Source: JAEDES01 sp964616405 (GTDB lineage Bacteria; Bacillota_I; Bacilli_A; RF39; UBA660). From it: a stretch of 16,682 nt of DNA. A program made the position numbers and the translations under genes. Below the pieces are notes generated by a model. The model did not search any database. It saw nothing but the letters and a program-made list of their open reading frames with translations, and was not told the origin of the DNA. Shown here piece by piece: positions 13,888-16,682 of this stretch (within the stretch, counting starts at the first letter, position 1; the number at the start of each line of letters is the position of its first letter). The DNA lies in assembly GCA_964616405.1 (NCBI GenBank), contig CAZTRE010000024.1:1-16682 (forward strand), written 5' to 3'.

Positions 13888-14583
13888 ATGGGAAAAAGAA
13901 GTAAAAAATATACTGAAGCTCTTTCAAAAATTGAAAAGGGAAAAGTATATTCTAAAGAAGAAGCTATTAAGTTAGTTAAAGAAACTTCAATTAGTTCATT
14001 TGATGGTTCAGTTGAAGTAGCTATGAGATTAAATCTTGATACTAAAAAAGCTGATCAACAATTAAGAGGTGCAATTGTACTTCCAAAAGGAACAGGTAAA
14101 ACTAAAAAGGTTTTAGTTATTGCTAAAGGAGAAAAAGCTAATCTAGCAAAAGAAGCAGGTGCTGACTATGTTGGTGATGTTGATATGCTAGAAAAGATTG
14201 AAAAAGAAAATTGGTTCGATTTTGATACAATGATTGCTACTCCTGATATGATGCCTTTATTAGGTAAATTAGGAAAGGTTTTAGGACCAAAAGGATTAAT
14301 GCCAAACCCTAAAACTGGAACAGTTACTTTAGACGTTGCTAAAGCAGTTGAAGAAGTTAAAGCTGGACGTGTTGAATATAGAACAGATAGCTTTGGAAAT
14401 ATCCATGGTGTAATTGGTAAGGTTTCTTTCTCAGAAGAAGACTTACTTGCTAACTTAGATGCCTTTGTTGCACAAATTTTAAGAATTAAACCTGCAACAG
14501 TAAAAGGTGAATATGTTAAAAATATTTCAGTATCTTCTACTATGGGTCCTGGAATTAAAGTTGAAAATAATTTTGACAAATAA
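13888..14583 (+). CDS. rplA: 50S ribosomal protein L1
   Basis: L1 forms the mobile arm next to the ribosomal E site and also represses its own operon by binding mRNA. The 231-residue length is standard. Conserved segments include GSVEVAMRLNLDTKKADQQLRG, VLPKGTGKTKKVLV, MPLLGKLGKVLGPKGLMPNPK (about 131-151) and the FGNIHGVIGKVSF strand, with the C-terminal SSTMGPGIKVE close to the stop. AAGGAGG (13873-13879) lies 8 nt before the ATG. The last codons (Phe-Asp-Lys-stop) contain the -35 box of the next promoter. Two candidate L1 mRNA targets lie upstream, fitting feedback control of rplKA. Confidence 0.98.
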   Translation: MGKRSKKYTEALSKIEKGKVYSKEEAIKLVKETSISSFDGSVEVAMRLNLDTKKADQQLRGAIVLPKGTGKTKKVLVIAKGEKANLAKEAGADYVGDVDMLEKIEKENWFDFDTMIATPDMMPLLGKLGKVLGPKGLMPNPKTGTVTLDVAKAVEEVKAGRVEYRTDSFGNIHGVIGKVSFSEEDLLANLDAFVAQILRIKPATVKGEYVKNISVSSTMGPGIKVENNFDK

Positions 14584-14601
14584 AATTTGTTGAGTTATAA
14601 T
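14573..14601 (+). promoter_or_regulatory. Consensus sigma-A promoter of rplJL, -35 inside the end of rplA
   Basis: TTGACA (14573-14578) and TATAAT (14596-14601) both match the consensus exactly and are 17 nt apart, the optimum. The -35 is formed by the codons for Phe-Asp-Lys at the end of rplA and the spacer contains its stop. Start is expected near 14608. This is the best promoter in the window. Confidence 0.88.
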
Positions 14602-14607
14602 AAAGAC

Positions 14608-14672
14608 AATTTGTTGGTGCCATAGACAGTAGGTATACAAATAAATCCTACCGAGGACTTTAAATAGTAATC
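14608..14672 (+). ncRNA. L10 leader (ribosomal protein L10 regulatory RNA)
   Basis: GGTGCCATAGACAGTAGGT (14616-14634) and CCTACCGAGGAC (14647-14658) match the well-known L10 leader, where the L10(L12)4 complex binds. GTAGG (14629-14633) pairs with CCTAC (14647-14651). Downstream, GAGGACTTT (14653-14661) can instead pair with AAAGTTCTTT (14675-14683), forming an antiterminator against the hairpin that follows. In B. subtilis the complex is known to attenuate rplJL transcription this way. Confidence 0.82.
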
Positions 14673-14710
14673 AAAAAGTTCTTTGGCTGTTATTGTTAAA
14701 GAACTTTTTT
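14673..14710 (+). terminator. Attenuator terminator of the rplJL leader
   Basis: AAAAAGTTCTTT (14673-14684) and AAAGAACTTTTT (14698-14709) form a perfect 12-bp stem with a 13-nt loop, ending in six T residues (14705-14710). It stands between the L10 leader and rplJ, so it must be conditional. The L10 complex would favour its formation and lower rplJL expression. Confidence 0.85.
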
Positions 14711-14743
14711 ATGGCATCCCTAGATAGATTAAGGAGGTGTATT

Positions 14744-15238
14744 ATGGCAAGTGAAGCAATCTTAAAGCAAAAACAAGTTGTAATCGATGAGATTAAAGAC
14801 CGTGTTAATGCTGCTAAGACTATCGTATTATTCGATTATCGTGGTATTACTGATAGTGAGGCTAAGGAATTACGTGTTAAATTAAAAGAAAGTAATTCTG
14901 ATTATAAAGTATATAAAAATACTTTAATGGCTCGTGCTTTCAATGAATTAGGTATTGAACTTAATGAAGGATTAACTGGACCAAGCGCATTTGCATTTGG
15001 TGAAGATCAAGTTGCCCCAATTAAGATTTTATCTGAATTCGCTAAAGAACACCCAGCATTAGTTTTAAAAGTAGGGATTGTTGATGGAGAAAAGGCTGAT
15101 GCAGCTAAATTAGCTGAATATGCTACTATTCCATCTAGAGATGGTCTACTTACTATGCTTGCTGGTGGTATGATTGGTATCGCAAGAGACCTTTCAATTT
15201 GCTTAGACTTATATAGTCAACAAAAAGAAGAAAATTAA
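14744..15238 (+). CDS. rplJ: 50S ribosomal protein L10
   Basis: L10 anchors dimers of L7/L12 to the ribosome and, with them, autoregulates this operon. The 164-residue product has the N-terminal rRNA-binding domain (VVIDEIKDRVNAAKTIVLFDYRG, KVYKNTLMARAF, GPSAFAFGEDQVAPIKIL). The C-terminal helix (IPSRDGLLTMLAGGM then IARDLSICLDLYSQQKEEN) holds L7/L12. The ATG at 14744 has AAGGAGG (14731-14737) 6 nt upstream. The frame is open back to about 14693, but that extension would run through the attenuator hairpin and is not translated. rplL follows after 30 nt. Confidence 0.97.
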   Translation: MASEAILKQKQVVIDEIKDRVNAAKTIVLFDYRGITDSEAKELRVKLKESNSDYKVYKNTLMARAFNELGIELNEGLTGPSAFAFGEDQVAPIKILSEFAKEHPALVLKVGIVDGEKADAAKLAEYATIPSRDGLLTMLAGGMIGIARDLSICLDLYSQQKEEN

Positions 15239-15268
15239 TTAAAAAATAAATTATAGGAGGAAATAAAA

Positions 15269-15637
15269 ATGGCTAAATTAACAAGAGATGAATTTATCAA
15301 TAGTTTAAAAGAAATGACATTATTAGAAATCAAGGAATTAGTAGATGCAATGAAAGAAGAATTTGGAGTTGATCCAAGTGCTGTAGCAGTAGCTGCACCA
15401 GCTGCAGGAGCTGCTGCTGATGCTGCTCCAAGTACAGTTACAGTATCAATCGCTGATGCTGGAGCTGCTAAAGTTGCAGTTATCAAAGTAGTTAAAGAAA
15501 TTACTGGTTTAGGTTTAAAAGAATCTAAAGATATCGTTGATAATAATGGTGTTGTTAAAGAAAACATTGCAGTTAGCGAAGCTGATGAAATCAAAGCTAA
15601 GCTTGAAGAAGCTGGAGCTACTGTTGAAGTTAAATAA
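15269..15637 (+). CDS. rplL: 50S ribosomal protein L7/L12
   Basis: L7/L12 is the multi-copy flexible stalk protein that recruits translation GTPases. The 122 residues show the dimerising N-terminal domain (about 1-35, ending LLEIKELVDAMKEEFGV). The Ala/Pro-rich hinge (about 41-54, AAPAAGAAADAAPS) precedes the compact C-terminal domain, with KVAVIKVVKEITGLGLKESK as the factor-binding face and VDNNGVVKENI nearby. AGGAGG (15255-15260) lies 8 nt before the ATG. It shares the L10-controlled transcript and is followed by a strong terminator, which separates it from the methyltransferase and rpoB. Confidence 0.98.
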   Translation: MAKLTRDEFINSLKEMTLLEIKELVDAMKEEFGVDPSAVAVAAPAAGAAADAAPSTVTVSIADAGAAKVAVIKVVKEITGLGLKESKDIVDNNGVVKENIAVSEADEIKAKLEEAGATVEVK

Positions 15638-15657
15638 TCAAAATAGTCTATGTTAAT

Positions 15658-15690
15658 AAAATATCCACAATTCTGTGGATATTTTTGGTT
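15658..15690 (+). terminator. Strong intrinsic terminator after rplL
   Basis: ATATCCACA (15661-15669) pairs with TGTGGATAT (15674-15682) around ATTC. Three A-T pairs extend the stem to 12 bp and a T run (15682-15686) follows. A preceding A run (15658-15661) could let it work on the minus strand too. It insulates rplJL from ybxB-rpoB. Confidence 0.9.
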
Positions 15691-15730
15691 TTAATAATTA
15701 TATAAATTTATGTAAAAAATTAAAAAATGT

Positions 15731-15759
15731 TTGACTTTTATTTGCTTTTAGTGTATTAT
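15731..15759 (+). promoter_or_regulatory. Promoter of ybxB and probably rpoB
   Basis: TTGACT (15731-15736) and TATTAT (15754-15759) are 17 nt apart, with one mismatch each to consensus. Start is expected near 15766, so the leader is about 70 nt. No other clear promoter is visible before rpoB, which suggests this one also drives rpoB. Confidence 0.75.
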
Positions 15760-15769
15760 ATGTTTCGAA

Positions 15770-15816
15770 AGGGAGAAAACTAAAGATTTTGATACAGTTT
15801 TCTTCTTCTTTTTTTT
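15770..15816 (+). terminator. Attenuator-like hairpin in the ybxB leader
   Basis: AGGGAGAAAACT (15770-15781) pairs with AGTTTTCTTCTT (15796-15807), with two G-T pairs, around a 14-nt loop. Eight T residues (15809-15816) follow one base later. It lies between promoter and ribosome site AAGGAG (15825-15830), so it could act as a partial terminator controlling methyltransferase and RNA polymerase levels. No antiterminator was identified. Confidence 0.55.
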
Positions 15817-15836
15817 CGTATAAAAAGGAGATTAAA

Positions 15837-16421
15837 ATGGGTCAGTATTTTACAAATGAGGACTTACCTAGTAATGTTCGTAGAACTGAGTGCGTAGTAT
15901 CTGGTAGAAAGTTTATCTTCCTGACAGATAATGGAGTTTTTTCAAAAGACGGTTTGGATTTTGGCAGTAGACTTCTTCTTGAGTCAATCCCGCTTGAAGA
16001 AGTTGGAGGCAAAATTCTTGATATGGGTTGCGGTTATGGAGTATTTGGTATAGTTATTAGTAAACTTACACAGGCACACGTTGATATGGTTGATGTTAAT
16101 TTACGTGCTCTTCATCTTGCACAGAGAAATATTAAAGAAAATCATGTTGATGATATTAACGTGTTTGAAAGTAATGTTTATGAAAATATTTCTGAAAAAT
16201 ACTCTAGTATAGTTACTAATCCTCCGATAAGGGCTGGTAAAAAAGTAGTCTATGATATAGTGATGAATGCTAAGGATCACTTAGAAGAGAATGGGAAGCT
16301 TTTCTTGGTTATTCGAAAAGAACAAGGCGCAAAATCGCTAATTGTCGACTTACAAAAAATTTATAATGTAAAAGTATTAGAAAAGAAAAAAGGTTTTTTC
16401 ATCTTAGAATGTAGAGTTTGA
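15837..16421 (+). CDS. ybxB: Class I SAM-dependent methyltransferase, RsmC-like (YbxB)
   Basis: This is a probable RNA guanine-N2 methyltransferase of the RsmC/RsmD-like group. The 194-residue product begins with a short cap (GQYFTNEDLPSNVRRTE and DNGVFSKDGLDFGSRLLLES). The Rossmann core has SAM motif I ILDMGCGYGVFGIVIS (about 61-76), an acidic motif II (VDMVDVN), and the catalytic NPPIRAGKK (about 124-132), whose NPP is the N-methyltransferase signature. AAGGAG (15825-15830) lies 6 nt before ATG 15837, and the frame upstream of it passes through the attenuator hairpin. Between rplL and rpoB is exactly where ybxB sits in Bacillus. It ends in TGA, which argues that TGA is a stop in this organism. 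Its RNA target is not known from sequence. Confidence 0.92.
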   Translation: MGQYFTNEDLPSNVRRTECVVSGRKFIFLTDNGVFSKDGLDFGSRLLLESIPLEEVGGKILDMGCGYGVFGIVISKLTQAHVDMVDVNLRALHLAQRNIKENHVDDINVFESNVYENISEKYSSIVTNPPIRAGKKVVYDIVMNAKDHLEENGKLFLVIRKEQGAKSLIVDLQKIYNVKVLEKKKGFFILECRV

Positions 16422-16479
16422 TATGTTTTGGGTGAAATGAGTTTTTTCAAAAAAATCATTAAGTGTGGGGTGAATATTA

Positions 16480-16682
16480 GTGGCATTTAAAATTACAAAA
16501 TGTGGTCAATATAGAGAAAGAAGAAATTTCTCTAAAATAAGAAATGCTTATGAATTAAAAGATTTATTAGAGATTCAAAAAAAATCTTACCAATGGTTTA
16601 TTGAAACAGGTATTAAGGATGTATTTCAAGATTTATTTCCAGTAGAAAATTTCTCTGGAACTTTATCACTTGAATTCGGAGA
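16480..16682 (+). CDS. rpoB: RNA polymerase beta subunit, 5' end only
   Basis: Only the first 67 codons fall inside the window; the gene continues past the right edge. The start is GTG 16480, with GGGGTGA (16467-16473) 6 nt upstream. The encoded start shows the bacterial RpoB beginning: YRERRNFSKIRNAYELKDLL, then EIQKKSYQWFIETG and the FPVENFSGTLSLEFG strand. It follows the methyltransferase after 58 nt. That gap holds an imperfect AT hairpin (AATGA 16436-16440 with TCATT 16456-16460, enclosing T and A runs) without a T tract on its 3' side, so it is unlikely to be a terminator. Confidence 0.95.
   Translation, partial: MAFKITKCGQYRERRNFSKIRNAYELKDLLEIQKKSYQWFIETGIKDVFQDLFPVENFSGTLSLEFG

Noticed and set aside
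14166..14579. Minus-strand open frame across rplA
   Set aside because: It lies antisense to a certain ribosomal gene and lacks a ribosome site.
14693..14743. Upstream extension of rplJ
   Set aside because: It runs through the attenuator hairpin; the strong AAGGAGG and the L10 family start both point to 14744.
15235..15594. Minus-strand open frame across rplL
   Set aside because: It is the shadow of the Ala-rich rplL gene, without initiation signals.
16419..16421. TGA read as Trp (Mycoplasma code)
   Set aside because: Trp is always TGG in the certain genes, none has internal TGA, and TGA is the natural end of the methyltransferase gene.
1..16682. CRISPR arrays, insertion sequences, tRNA or rRNA genes
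   Set aside because: No regularly spaced repeats, transposase-like genes, terminal inverted repeats or tRNA-like folds were noticed on reading through the window.

Overview
The window is AT-rich, and every gene lies on the + strand. It looks like a Gram-positive (Firmicutes/Bacilli-type) chromosome, probably from a reduced-genome, gut-type or Mollicutes-adjacent lineage. Support: strong AGGAGG-type ribosome sites, Mini-RNase III, a SigH-like sigma factor, an L10 leader, and gene order matching the B. subtilis lysS-to-rpoB segment. The code appears to be the standard bacterial one: TGG is used for Trp, no gene has an internal TGA, and the methyltransferase gene before rpoB ends in TGA. The species cannot be named from this sequence.

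Layout. (1) 1-3312: the terminator of an off-window gene, a promoter, then dusB, an RDD-family membrane protein and lysS, closed by a terminator that overlaps the lysS stop. (2) 3384-5324: a monocistronic YfcC/DcuC-like transporter with an unusual histone-H1-like Lys/Ala/Thr-rich cytoplasmic linker. (3) 5413-7656: clpC without the ctsR-mcsA-mcsB neighbours seen in Bacillus. (4) 7681-9134: cysS with its own promoter and terminator. (5) 9198-10911: the operon mrnC, rlmB, sigH-like. (6) 10925-11706: a tail-anchored protein of unknown function whose soluble part faintly resembles the C-lobe of a protein kinase. (7) 11715-12197: a small broken gene with an intact promoter, one homopolymer frameshift and one in-frame stop. 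(8) 12255-16682: the transcription/ribosome block secE, nusG, rplK, rplA, rplJ, rplL, an RsmC-like methyltransferase (ybxB) and the 5' end of rpoB.

Together the genes serve translation (tRNA charging, tRNA and rRNA modification, 23S maturation, stalk and L1-arm proteins), transcription (NusG, a sigma factor, RNA polymerase), secretion (SecE) and proteolysis (ClpC). Regulatory RNA is concentrated in the ribosomal block. There are two L1-type hairpins of matching architecture before rplK and rplA, an L10 leader with a terminator/antiterminator pair before rplJ, and an attenuator-like hairpin before ybxB-rpoB. By contrast, several single genes have predicted promoters so close that the leader is only about 10 nt.

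The least explained items are the kinase-like tail-anchored protein, the transporter with the H1-like linker, and the decayed gene between sigH and secE.
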